DNA from: Macrostomum hystrix
Taxonomy: Eukaryota > Platyhelminthes > Macrostomidae
Length of the DNA stretch: 64,000 bases
Assembly (NCBI GenBank): GCA_950097015.1
Contig: CATNEN010000015.1
Coordinates: forward strand, 1,409,501 to 1,473,500
Reading direction: 5' to 3'
How positions within the stretch are numbered: position 1 is the first letter of the stretch; every line of letters starts with the position of its first letter. Of the stretch, positions 33,901 through 45,522 are shown piece after piece. Made by a program: the position numbers and the translations under genes. The notes under the pieces were generated by a model that searched no databases, had not been told where the DNA came from, and saw only the letters and a program-made list of their open reading frames with translations.

Positions 33901-34081
33901 AGGAGCGTGAATAACGAATCGTATTCTATTCGAGATTTTCTTGACTATATAATGGAGGCTTCAGTCTCAGTCGATAGCTTGGATTACAAATAAAAACACG
34001 CAGAACCCTTTCAATGCGTCAAAAAGACAAACACCCTAAGTTCGCCATGCACAACTCTAAAATAGTTTTCATGTCTGTTCA

Positions 34082-34649
34082 GTTTTACTCCCGATTCGCC
34101 GAATCCCGGTTCGCCGATTCCCGAATCGCCGATTCCTGATTCGCCGAATCCCGATTCCCGATTCGCCGAATTCCTGATTCGCCGATTCCTAATTCGCCGA
34201 ATTCCCTATTCGTCTAAAAAATTGCTAAGAACATTTTGCTGAGCTAACGTACCTCATTAAAGTTTTACTTTCGGCTCTACAAGGATGTCCAGCAAGTTTT
34301 GCTTTTTCCGAAGTACGTGTGATGTTCTTCATTTGCTCACTCAATCTACGTTCCAGAAAGTTAATAAAGTTTAGAAGCAAGTTTACAAGTTAATGAATCA
34401 AGAAAGTGCATTTCATTTAAGTTAGTTTTTTAATTAATTTCAATTCAAAAGAAATAAAGTTCCAATGTTTGACCAACACTCAAAAATGGCAATGGTTATG
34501 TGGTTTAATTTTAATTTATGATAAAGTAAGATGTATTAAATCAGGATTCGGCGAATCAGGATTCGAGTCAGGAATTTCGGAAAGGCCAGGAATTTCGGCA
34601 AATCGGGAATTCGGCGAGTCAGGAATTTCGGCGAATCGGGAGTAAACCA
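34082..34649. mobile_element. 568-bp MITE with subterminal repeats at the end of gene D
   Basis: The terminal inverted repeats share TTTACTCCCGATTCGCCGAA. Inside both ends are many degenerate repeats of the words GATTCGCCGAATC and ATTCGGCGAATC; the middle is AT-rich and non-coding. Flanks are TCTGTTCA (34074-34081 and 34650-34657). Gene C has the unoccupied sequence at 27651-27661, which confirms the 8-bp duplication. This fits a non-autonomous hAT-like element. Confidence 0.85.
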
Positions 34650-34654
34650 TCTGT

Positions 34655-37600
34655 TCACATCTGCAGCAGCATTCGCATTTCACGAAGGTTAATCGGCGTA
34701 ACATCTTCCCACCAAGTCATGTAAGAATAATCCTCATAGCGTTTATCCTCATAAGGATACAGTCCGTTAGGATTAAAGTACAAGCAACCGTTGAACCACC
34801 AGCCACCCGACCCACGATTTTGTGAACACGAATAATTTAGAGTCCTATCATTGTCGCTGTCCATAGTAGAGAAGCGCATTCCTCTGTGGCTCGCCATGGC
34901 ATCGTATCTGACAGTGGACCTGTCCCACAGCATCTCTCGGTACGTCATCTCATATTTGGTGCTGGCGTTTCCCACCTGGAATCCAGCATACTCAGCATGC
35001 AGCTCAGTCCCATTCCACAGCTTCATCTCCACTCTGAGTGTGGCACCGCCTGCGCTCAGCGAGTGGATGGCGGAGAGACCTGCGGAAGTTTTACGAAGTT
35101 CGTTTGCTACATCTCTGCTATACTACGGGTGTCATAAGTAATGTCACTGCGGTTGTTGTGCGGGAACCCAAAGCAATTATCATCCAAATATATTATATTC
35201 TTCTGAAAGTACATTTATTGAGAAGTTGCCACCACACCTGAGCAGCAATTTTAATGTCTATGGCCAAAACTGTCGCAAGAATTTGTTAATCAGATTTAGC
35301 AAGCGCAACGCGATGAAATCTTATTTTTGCAACGAGCAAAACTCAACATGAATCACGACAAGACGCACATCCAGTTCTACGCTTTCATTCGCTTCAAGCT
35401 TGGAAAATCTGCACTTGAAGTAGAGGAGGATCTCCGGAACACACTGCCAGACAACTGCCCAACTCGCAGGACAATTTACAGGTGGTTTCAGAACTTTACT
35501 GATCCTGGGTTCTAATTGGGAGATGCCGCCAGATCTGGACGACCATGTTCAACCAGGACAATAGAGAACATCGAAGTCATCAGCGACCTGGTCAAAGAAG
35601 ATCCGCGGCAGTCTGTCAGGGAGCTAGCGGACTGCTTGGAGATTGATTTCAAGACAGTCCATCGCATCTTGACAGAGGATCTCCATCTCCGAAACGTCTG
35701 CTCGGTCTGGGTGCCCCATGACCTCACTGCGGACCAACGTCAGGCCCGTGTGAACTGCGCCAATCAGATCCGCAAGGTGTTTAGCAGCCGGGGCTTGGAT
35801 GACATCCTAAACTGCCTGGTTGTTGAGGATGAGACCTGGCTCCACCTGGATGGCAAAAGCAGCAAGGCAGACAATCGCTGCTGGCTGGGAGCTCGGGACT
35901 CCAGGCTGACTGTGACCAGGAGGTCCATCTCAGACAAGAAGACGATGCTGCTGGTGGCATTCACGCCAAACAAACGAGTCTCCATCTGTACAACTCCGCC
36001 AAACACCAAGGTCGATGGCCAGTACTTCATCGACTTTGTCCGACACACTGGGAACCTCTGGCGCACGCTCCGGTCAAACCCGATTCACCTGAACGAAGTT
36101 CTGTGGCAGATGGACAACGCACGGCCCCACACCTGTCAGGCTGTTTCGGATTTTCTGGCTGGACGGCGAGTAAATCTGCTCTGGCAGAGTCCCTACAGCC
36201 CAGACTTCAACTTGTGCGACAGTTTTCTCTTTAAATGGCTGAAGGCAGACTTTTCCCAGAGAAGTTTCGCAAACCATGATGAGGTCAAAGAAGACGCGTT
36301 GCACTGGTTCCGACAGCTGGAGGAAAAACACCTACAGGCTGAGGTAGAGAAGCTGTACGAGCACTGTCAGAGGGTGATTGATATTGGGGGACACTATGTT
36401 GTTGATTGATACAGTTTCGTTCATCTGCGATTGTTAGTTGGTCTGTTTTACCCTCAGTGACAATACTTATGACACACCCGAAGTAGCTATGCGAATAATC
36501 AGTTTTTTGATAAATTGTGAAACCAAGATAATATGTACTCTAAGCCAACGCAACTTTCATTCAAAGTGCCCTGAAACAAAATGCTGTAGTGCCTTGTGCA
36601 TTCTGGAAGAATGTTTTGCAGGAAAATGCTGACATCAGTTGTTAAATAAAGTCAAACATCATAATGTCGATAAGGCATACGCTTATTCTGAAATACAACT
36701 ACCAGGCGAAGCATTGTATCCCAGTAACTCACCAATCCAAAAGTTCTCTTCGTTTCCGAATCCAGATTCATAATCTTCCCAACTACGACGAAAATCAACG
36801 CTCCTATTAATTCTTTGTTGTATAGCAACAAATATTTTGTTTGCGGCAGTGACAACCAGTCCTCTGTGCAATATTTTCAGCCGTGCGATGCTAAGAAGCC
36901 TGTCGCATGAAGATCTCATGGAACAGCTGAGATAAACATCGTTTTCGTCAGTCTTCCAGGAAGAAGAAATTTCGTCAGACTTCAGCAGACAAAGATCGGG
37001 CAGCACTGAAGTCAGCTGCCACTTCACGTGACGCCAGAAGTCAGCTGGCACAGCCCGCAAGATAAATCTGTTGATACACAAGTGGAGCATCATTATGAAT
37101 TAAAAATGCTTTTCTAATGCAAAGTAGACTTTCGTTATAACAATGTAAACAACCACACCTACTTTATGATTTGGCACTGTTTCAAGGCTCGACAAGACAG
37201 CCTTACATGGGCGGATCTCCCATCCGAAGACACATTTAAAGGGCCAATCGAGATTCTAGGACTAAAGACAGGTCTTATTATGCTCTGAGCACTCCGAAAT
37301 TTCATAAAGGTGACTGAGCCAGGTGCCAGATCAGCTAGCTGAGATCTGACAGCATCTAGTGTTGCGCTGTCTTCCAGTATAAACTCCAGCTCAAGATAAA
37401 ACATTCCGCGGCTGCTGTCATACATGACAGGTTGGCTGCTCAGGCTGATGATGTTGTGGCAGAGCAGCAGCTCGATGAGGAAGTGACTCGGGGCATCACG
37501 TCTCTGGTTCACGCGGACCGAGCAACTGGCGACTGTGACAATTCGAACGAGTTCAAGTTGTCGGCACAATGGCAGGTTTGTGTCGCTGTCAGCACTTAAG

Positions 37601-38307
37601 CTCGATTCCTGAGCACCTTCTCTGCGCATCACCAGCTTGTATTTCATTTTCATAACTCTCTTGCGCAGAGTGATTGATGCAGAAAGTGCCACTTGATTGA
37701 ATGCCTTCATGGGACCAGTACTTGTCTGAGACCTGAAAATAAATAAAAAATATCGAGGTAGCGTCATAATCTTACCAGAGCTGATGTGCGAATGACCAAT
37801 GTTTTCAGCGCAAACTCACGCTAGTAAGAAGGCCGAATAAAAGTCGTTGAACCACAGTCTCAGGTGTCCAATGGACTCTCCCGTTCTCCAAACGAATTCG
37901 GCGGATTCGAACACTTGGTTTCCTCCGATGGAGGCTTTGATGTCCGTCACAATTGCGAAGTTGACATGCTTCGGTGAAACGCTTCTGAGCCGGAAATAAA
38001 CTTCAGGTAGCAAAGTATCGTCCGTCAGCATCACAGGAACACTGACGTACACCTGCTGCCTGATCAGATCGACTCTGGGAGTCAGGCTCTGCAGCTTGTC
38101 GGTGACGCACATTGCCGGCTCGATGGCGAAGTGCGAGCCGTTGCTCTCCACCGAGTGGTGCGCGAACAGCGGGCAGCCGCGCACCCGGAGCTGGGTGACG
38201 AAGTCCGAGCGAATGCACTGAGAGACCTGACCGGCTGCCAGCGAGCAGAACAGCAGGGCCGGCACGTAGCTGAGAATGAGAGTGACTGCCTGAAGTCGCA
38301 TTGTCAT
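34655..38307 (-). CDS. Secreted fibrinogen-domain protein, gene D, four exons
   Basis: Exons (minus) are 38307-37820, 37732-37163, 37067-36733 and 35079-34655: 605 residues, intron phases 2, 2 and 1. Its leader (MTMRLQAVTLILSYVPALL, then FCSLAAGQ) differs from that of B and C. N1 begins QCIRSDFVTQLRVRGCPLFA; N2 has LELVRIVTVASCSVRVNQRR and FLIELLLCHN. The fibrinogen-related domain has QQRINRSVDFRRSWEDYESGF, LWNGTELHAEYAGF, FSTMDSDND, CSQNRGSGGWWFNGC and FNPNGLY. Intron 3 contains a 1361-bp mariner. A MITE abuts the stop codon: the TGA at 34657-34655 is the end of the right target duplication. The reading frame is intact. Body and 3' flank are close to gene C. Secreted; function not known. Confidence 0.88.
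35123..36483 (+). mobile_element. Mariner element, 1361 bp, with terminal inverted repeats
   Basis: Ends CTACGGGTGTCATAAGTAAT and, inverted, CTTCGGGTGTGTCATAAGTA, flanked by TA (35121-35122 and 36484-36485). It sits in intron 3 of gene D; the same intron of gene C has the single TA at 28125-28126 and identical neighbouring bases. The internal gene is described separately. Confidence 0.93.
35348..36409 (+). pseudogene. Mariner transposase (DD34D), one in-frame stop
   Basis: The frame from ATG 35348 to 36409 is about 353 codons and is interrupted only by TAA at 35513-35515. The N-terminal half has the paired-like DNA-binding domain (FIRFKLGKSALEVEEDLR, TIYRWFQNF, then DPRQSVRELADCLEIDFKTV). 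The catalytic triad is visible as VEDETW, QMDNARPH and SPDFNLCD, with 34 residues between the second and third aspartates, as in classical mariners. No frameshift is present, so the copy is young but probably inactive. Confidence 0.92.
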
Positions 38308-38670
38308 ATCTTTGAGTCATTCGAAACTTTGTGGCATTTTGCGTTCAAAATGTAACTTTAATATATCTACTTTGCGGCATTAGTCACCAGCTGTTTATTT
38401 TCAGCAGGATGTGGTTCGTATGGCTAAGACACGGCTCGTTTTCGACATTTTCGACAGTTTTCGACATAAGAATAATTCAAATTGACAAGAATTTTCTTGT
38501 ATACAAATGCGAAGGTGCCTATGAAGCAAATGATAGCATGAAACAAAGCTTTGCATCGATTGCTTATAAATTGTGACAAGCAAGACGTTCGTTGTGTACA
38601 CAGAATCGGACCAAGGCTTATCGTTTCTGGAAATAGTTTAGCAAGCTTGTTCATCAATTGTCAATTTCAT
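38308..38670. promoter_or_regulatory. 5' flank of gene D
   Basis: Unlike the flanks of B and C, this is unique in the window. It probably contains the gene D promoter. No distinct TATA box or repeat was recognised. Confidence 0.3.
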
Positions 38671-38671
38671 A

Positions 38672-38918
38672 TGGAGTGATGCTGTGGTGGAGTGGGTGCT
38701 GTGGTGGAGTGGGTGCTGTGGTGGAGTGGGTGCTGTGGTGGAGTGGGTGCTGTGGTGGAGTGGGTGCAGTGGTGGAGTGGGTGCTGTGGTTGAGTGGGTG
38801 CTGTGGTTGAGTGGGTGCTGTGTTGGAGTGGGTGCTGTGGTGGAGTGGGTGCTGTGGTGGAGTGGGTGCTGTGGTGGAGTGGGTGCTGTGGTGGAGTGGG
38901 TGCTGTGGTGAAGTGCTG
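38672..38918. repeat. Minisatellite, 17-bp unit
   Basis: About 14 units of GTGCTGTGGTGGAGTGG with a few single changes (GTTGAG, GTGCAG, TTGGAG). A 17-base period keeps several frames open on both strands; these are not genes. Confidence 0.95.
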
Positions 38919-39240
38919 TTTGTCACCACACTGACATTGGGTGAACACTAAAGCTATCATGGCTTTGTCTGTTTTAAGGACTAGTTCGAGTTTTGTCTTC
39001 AGTAACTCAGGAGCTAATTACAATGTGAGAATACTTGTGGCAGTTCCTCATTTATTCGCTAAATTTGGCCTGGAGTTTTTATATGTTTGGAATGCCAAGA
39101 TTTCCTGCATCGCTGGATCAAATAATTGCTACTGCGTTAAGACATTTGACGACTACATTTTAAGCTTTTGTTCGTCTTATTGTGTAGATCCCACTGAGAA
39201 ATATTATGATTTTTCCTCTTCCGAGCTATACAATACCTTG
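38919..39240. other. Short spacer between two arrays
   Basis: An open frame at 38941-39249 (102 codons) has no recognisable domain and ends in the next array. Not called as a gene. Confidence 0.3.
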
Positions 39241-39640
39241 GCTAGCTAGCTAGCTGAGTCTAGCTGAGTACAGCTGAGTCTAGCTGAGTCTAGCTGAGTC
39301 TAGCTGAGTCTAGCTGAGTCTAGCTGAGTCTAGCTCAGTCTAGCTGAGTCTAGCTGAGTCTAGCTGAGTCTAGCTGAGTCTAGCTGAGTCTAGCTCAGTC
39401 TAGCTGAGTCTAGCTGAGTCTAGCTGAGTCTAGCTCAGTCTAGCTGAGTCTAGCTGAGTCTAGCTGAGTCTAGCTGAGTCTAGCTGAGTCTAGCTGAGTC
39501 TAGCTGAGTCTAGCTCAGTCTAGCTGAGTCTAGCTGAGTCTAGCTGAGTCTAGCTGAGTCTAGCTGAGTCTAGCTGAGTCTAGCTCAGTCTAGCTGAGTC
39601 TAGCTCAGTCTAGCTCAGTCTAGCTCAGTCTAGCTGAGTT
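39241..39640. repeat. Minisatellite, 10-bp unit
   Basis: About 40 units of TAGCTGAGTC in perfect 10-base register. A single G-to-C variant (TAGCTCAGTC) recurs near 39331, 39391, 39431, 39511 and 39581, then in three successive units (39601-39621). Confidence 0.97.
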
Positions 39641-40779
39641 TATCAAAGTTTAATTATGTCGTTCTTTTGGCCATGCCAGCACCGGTAAAGACAGTTGGAT
39701 TTTATGCAAGGCAAAGTATAGAGTAATGCTTTACCGTGGTTTTGGATCAGTCACACGTGCCGCCAATAAGAAATTGTACGCCAGCTCTCAATGCCTCAAT
39801 GTTCGAGGTAATTATTCATTTACTTTATATTATGTTTAAATAGAGAATGTCAAACGAGAAATTAATTTGGACAACAAGGACAAGAGCAAGAGTTGTAGTA
39901 CATAACACAGAAACTGGTTCCTTCGAGAAGGATTTCAGCGTTTCGGACGGCTAATCTCTCGCGACTGTGAGTAAATATTACTCAGACGTCGGTTGCGTTG
40001 TCAGGCCCGCTTATGGTTACAAATTCTAAGACACCAAACAAAAGCTATGCTATGTAAAAAATGTCAGACAAAACAAAAGTGCAGTCGCGTGCTGAAGGGC
40101 CAGAAAATAGCAGGAATTGTGTGTTGAAGAGAAAAAGCAAACGACAAATTTTAATATTTTGGGGTTGGGAACAGGTACAAGCCAGATGGAAAACAAGACC
40201 ATCGACAAATTATTGGCTGGTAGTTCATAGAGGTCTGTAGCGTGATTTGCCAAGCACGTTCTGATGGAATGTACTTTAGTGCTGACTCTCGGCCTGTCAG
40301 CAATCCGAAAGAAATCCGACTGATTCGGTCGACGCTGTCGTCTAATATAGCCCTCTGAGTTCTAGATAAGGAAAGCTGTGCTCAATTTAAGAATTCGAAA
40401 AGCATGCCTTTGCCACTGACTGCTTCGAGCATTTTCTGATTGAAATTTTGTTTCATTTCTAGTTACCAAGCTCGATTTTCTTAAAACCGAACGCAGCAAA
40501 TAGAGCACGAAAGACTATAGTTTGCCGAGCAGTGCCATCTTGAAGTGTTTTCTATCAAACAGATATGGGCCAGGCATCTTGGGTATGCATTTAGAAACTT
40601 TCTACTAGCAATATAGCAGAAAATGACTTGGAGACAATTAAAAATCTGCTTTTATAAAATGTCCCAGTAAAATTTGCAGCTCCGCACAAAACGTTGGTTA
40701 TAAGATGCTACAGATTTGAAGGAACACAGCGTTGTTTCAAAGCAGTCTTAGCTGGGCTGTTCAGCAACGCCGCTCCACG
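39641..40779. other. Non-coding spacer, 3' flank of ARL3
   Basis: No gene or repeat was recognised. The 3' UTR of ARL3 (transcribed leftward) should occupy the right end. Confidence 0.35.
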
Positions 40780-41724
40780 TCACTTCTTGCGCTTGTTGAC
40801 GGAGTTCATGACCCACTCCAGGCCCTGCTGGATGCCCTCGCCCTTCAGGGCTGAGCAGCCCTGGATTTGCCACGGTCGATCTCGAATGGAGATCAGGTTG
40901 AGCCCCTTGGAGATCTCGTCCGCCCTGCTGGCGCCCATGAGGTCCTGCTTGTTGGCGAAGATGAGCACGGGAACGCCCGAGAGTTTCTCCTCCTCGAGCA
41001 GCTCGAACAGCTCCTCGCCGGTCTCCTCGAAGCGCTTCTTGTCCGAGCTGTCAATCACGTAGATCTGCGCGACAGAATGTGAATTATTTTTTCACGAAAA
41101 CCGGTCATTCGGTTTGGGAGCTGTCGTGAAGTAGGCAGTGGGCATTTGAAATGCCCCGTGATCTTTCCCCAGGGGGAAAATAACATGCTCTTTCTACTGT
41201 TAATGGCTCATGTGTGTGTCGGCCACGAGTCCATGGACTAAAAGCTGTACATAAGCTGCTGACAGTTAGACTAAATCTGTGCGCAAACGTTAGCTAAGCG
41301 TTTCAATGGGAGAATTAGTAGACCTGAGACACTACAAACAACGGCAGCAGGTGCATGTTAAGAGCCTTACTAGAACATCAGTGTTGTCAAAGTAGTTCTT
41401 CCAATACGGCCGGATTTTACGTTGGCCTCCAATGTCCCACACGTTCAGCTTGAAGCCCTGAGACTGAACACTCTTGATGTTGAACCCCTACAGTGAATTA
41501 AGATAGATAAAATATATAAATTTAAATCAGTCTTGCAAGTCAAAGCGAGACTATCCGGTTAGTTGTCAAGACAAGCTAACCTGAGTAGGCGTGATGTGAC
41601 TGATGTCCTCGGAAGCAAGGGCCTTGAGGATGGTTGTCTTGCCGGCATTGTCCAGGCCCAGAGTCAGGATGCGGACCTCCTGCTCCGGCTTGGCCTTGAG
41701 GTTTCGAAGAAGGCTTAGCAGACC
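40780..41724 (-). CDS. ARL3: ADP-ribosylation factor-like protein 3, start exon not found
   Basis: Exons (minus) are 41724-41581, 41487-41371 and 41064-40780. The translation starts at the second residue, [20 protein letters not shown]; with one ATG codon it is 182 residues, the length of human ARL3. GTPase motifs are complete: GLDNAGKT (P-loop), TPTQGFNIKSV (switch I), WDIGGQ (switch II), FANKQDL and CSAL. ARL3 is a small GTPase that, with GTP bound, releases lipid-modified cargo from carrier proteins inside cilia. The first intron falls exactly between ATG and the second codon, so the first coding exon is only ATG and could not be located upstream. It is transcribed away from UNC50. Confidence 0.93.
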
Positions 41725-44700
41725 CTGCAAATTTTGAAATATACTTACAGTGGTGATTAAAATACAAAAGACAATATGCACAGAGAGAGCATACTTACAT
41801 ATAGCAAAAAACACTATTTTATAGTTCTTTAGGTAAACAGAAACATGCTAAAACTTAAAATGCCTAAAATCATTGACAGAAACACTGGTAGATGCAGTGT
41901 TTTACAGTGCTATTTAGTCCTGTAAATTTTAGTATGTTTTAATCCTGTTAGTAGTTTTATAACTAAAAATAAAATTAGAAAACTAGACATTCATTTTCTA
42001 ATTGGGACGATGGAGGAGATGGGGATGATAAAACACAGCAGGTGTTCATCCATTTTCGGCAAAAGTGTCAAAGTCAGCGTGCAGGGCGAGAACAAAGTTG
42101 AAATTTAATTTTTATACCCCCAAAACAAAAGAATGGTTCAGCGCATGAAAAAAAATACGGTTAAGACTTAACTTTAAAAAATCATTTAGGTCTGTAAAGT
42201 AGCAGATAAATAGTTACATTTAAGTCTTTGAGTCTTGCATTCAATGTAAATTAAAATGCAAGTATAAAGAAAAATTAAGATTAGAAATTCCTGTTAATCC
42301 AGTCATCATTTATAGCCCTAAAATGTAAGCTTCAAAAAATTAGTTTGCTAAGTTTACAAAATAATTTGAATACATATCAGGATGCTCTTTTAGTATGAAA
42401 TTGGCTACACTAAAGTATTAGTTATCCGTAGATTATCCAAAAATTTTAAAGCCATTGCTGTCAGAGACAATACGCAAAAATGGAGTCGCATATTTAAGTT
42501 AAACTAGCGCTAAACTGCATCCAACAATGCTAGTTAATAGTTTATTGGCAAGTTGTAAAAAATAGGACTCTAATTTAAAAAATAAGAAAATAAAAAAAGT
42601 AATGTGTAATAGCAAAGCTACCTTACGTTGATTTTTTGTTTTAATCGATAACTCAGCAGGCATTTAATTTAAATTTTCAGGCCGACTTGTTACGAAGTTG
42701 AAGAAATCTGCAATGAATGAATTACTAATAAAGTTGGCATTTGGCTAGATGTAAAACAAGGATAGATAAATCTAGCTGCTATGAAGTATCGCTAAACTAA
42801 ATATAAATCTAAACATTAGAAAGTGTTAAGAACTATGGTGAATTTTTATCAAAATAATGTCAAGACGACTTATGTTGATATATATGTTACTTTAGTAATC
42901 CTTGAATAGTATATAGAGCAAAGTGGTATGTGAGCGTTTGTTCTTTAGAAAGAAAGAAAGGAATGGATTAAAGTTGACAGTTTTTTAGTTGGTGTAGGAA
43001 TAAAATTAGGTTGTGCTGACTAAATTATTATAAACCAGAATCACGAATCAATATGTTAATGTATTGGGTTAAATGTGCTATATATTCTGTGCTAGGCCTA
43101 GCCTATATGTCATAATAGCAAAAGCAAATTAGATAGGCAGATAGGCCTAGCTGTAGCCTATCAAACAAAACATGGCATCCAATAACCATAGGGTCTAACT
43201 AATTGTACAGCTAGTGTTGATCATGGCATCATGCTGGGTGTACAAATGCAATCCACTTTAGTAACCATCACTTAGGCCTAGCCTTTGGTTCAGTAACAAC
43301 TGCTTTGGCCAATGAATAATAGGCTAACTCATACGCCACATTTACATTGTAATACTTTATAGTAAGTTCATTTTATCCAAGTAAAAACTAATCAATATTG
43401 AGTAGCTAATATTCTTCATGCCATTAATATGGTTTAATTGCTTTTTGTACTTAGTTTTCTTTTCTGACTCTAACATTTTTACTTTTACATATACAACACA
43501 TAAATGCATACACAGTACACATTTGTGCTTTCTTATAACCCCTAATTCCTACTAAATAATCAGTCAGAGTCTTAGACAAAAAATATGTAAACAGCTTGAT
43601 TTTGAAATATAAATATAAATTTATTACTGTATTTAGCTTTTTGAAATTAAAGACTAATGACCATATTGTAAGGCTAACAAGAATAGGGTCAAAAAAACCT
43701 TCAGGCTCTAAGGCCTTACGGTCAGTATATTTATTTGTTAACAATTGTAGAGTGGTGGGTATTGCATATGCATCGATGCAGTTGCATGTTGCAACCCTAT
43801 AATTCAGTGTGGGCATGAGCATTACATGCTCTGAAATGAACAATGATATACAAAACCTGCAAAGCTCACAGTATATAACTAGATCAGATCAGATAATATG
43901 TTATAGAACTAGTTATTATTGAAGTCGTTGTTACTGAAGTAGACTGTCACCCAGTGTACAACAGGAAACTAAAGTTGAAACTAAATTACACACTTAAAAT
44001 CTCTTTGCACATTTATAAGTTAAATGAAGTTTATTTCACATTGAAAAATTAATTTATAAAAGTTAAAACAGTGTACAAGTCTAGCCTCTAGACCATCTGC
44101 AAAAAAGTAAATAGGCAGTGAAACAATGTCAATTTTCTCTTATTAACAACCTTACTTGTTTCTATTACTCACTCACTAGAGCTACACATGCATTATACCT
44201 GCCTTGACCTTAGGCACAAAGTGTACATGCCAAGAATAAAATAGACAAGTATATGTAAAAATGCACTTCAAATTTTTGTATACAGCACCAAAAATAAGTT
44301 TAGGTAGGATTAAGTAGTTTTTTGGATATAAAGGTCTTATAAAAATCATTATTATTTCTAGATATATAAAATAATAAAAATTTAAGTCATGTCTATTCAA
44401 AAACTTTTATATACACAAAAAAGGTTTGTTAAAATAAATGAATTTGACAGAATTTATAATATTTATAATATTTTACATACAAAAAATATTTGGCGCATTT
44501 AAACAAAGAGAATAGGTACAAATTTGACTTTAAAAATGATAAAAGCATCCTTACTACACTAGTAAAGATATAAGTGTGAGAAATTTCAAGAATGAGTCTT
44601 TGACAGTGACAGATTATTGTTATATTTTTTAAAGCCTTTTTTGATAAATTTTTTTATTAAAAAATCTCTCAAACAAATCCATTCCCATTACAAGTACCTT

Positions 44701-45522
44701 GATAAATTAACCTTGCAAATGCACCTACTCCACCTAAATACAGAATATTTTTTCTATTCCTACTTCCTCCCTAGCTATAGACTTAAGGTAAGCCACTATG
44801 ATAGTTAATGATTTTTTGTATTTTTCCCATTCCCACTTCCTCCCTAGCCATAGAATTAAGGTAAGCCACTATGATAGTTAATGATTATTTGTGGTAATTA
44901 TAGCTATGGCAAAATACTCCATGCTACTATTAGCAATAGTATTGCTGTGATTTTTATCATATGTGGACAGTTTTTTATAATTTCATGCTGATTTCAAGTG
45001 GTGTAAACCCACTTAATTTTTTTAACTTTGCTACAACAAAGTGCCTAAGGGCAGGATACTCAAGTTCATTTTATGTAATTCAACTGTACTATAATACAAT
45101 ATAATATCTAAATTTTGTACTCATATCTACTATATTTCTATGCAATATAAATATGCACACCATACAAGTACCATCCTAATGTTTTTTGTATTCATGAGCA
45201 TTTTGAGTCAATGTTTTTGTCTTCATATGAAAAATTTTTATTCTAAATTTTATTCTAACTGCAACTAATTATTAAAAAAAATTAAAGCAATACCTATTGG
45301 CTAGCTATACATAGGAATCTTATGCAAACATGTAATAAACCTTAAAAATTAAAATACTGGCTTAAAAGTGGCTTTAAGAACTTCTTCAACTATGATCATT
45401 CATTATTGAAATTTTATGTAGTATTGACCATTTTTGTCACCAAATATTTTTGCATCAACTAAAGCACTGAATTTAACTTCAGCTAGACCCAAACAGCGAA
45501 CTATGCTTGTCTGCAAAGCCAT
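41725..45522. other. AT-rich region between ARL3 and UNC50 (includes ARL3 intron 1)
   Basis: No coding sequence is supported. The ATG exon of ARL3 and both promoters should lie here. Features seen: TAGGCCTA-type palindromes near 43094, 43147 and 43274, and a tandem duplication of about 70 bases (44755-44825 and 44826-44892, sharing AAGGTAAGCCACTATGATAG). Confidence 0.4.

Noticed and set aside
43451-43843. 130-codon minus-strand frame between ARL3 and UNC50
   Set aside because: AT-rich composition, no recognisable domain, no splice partner.
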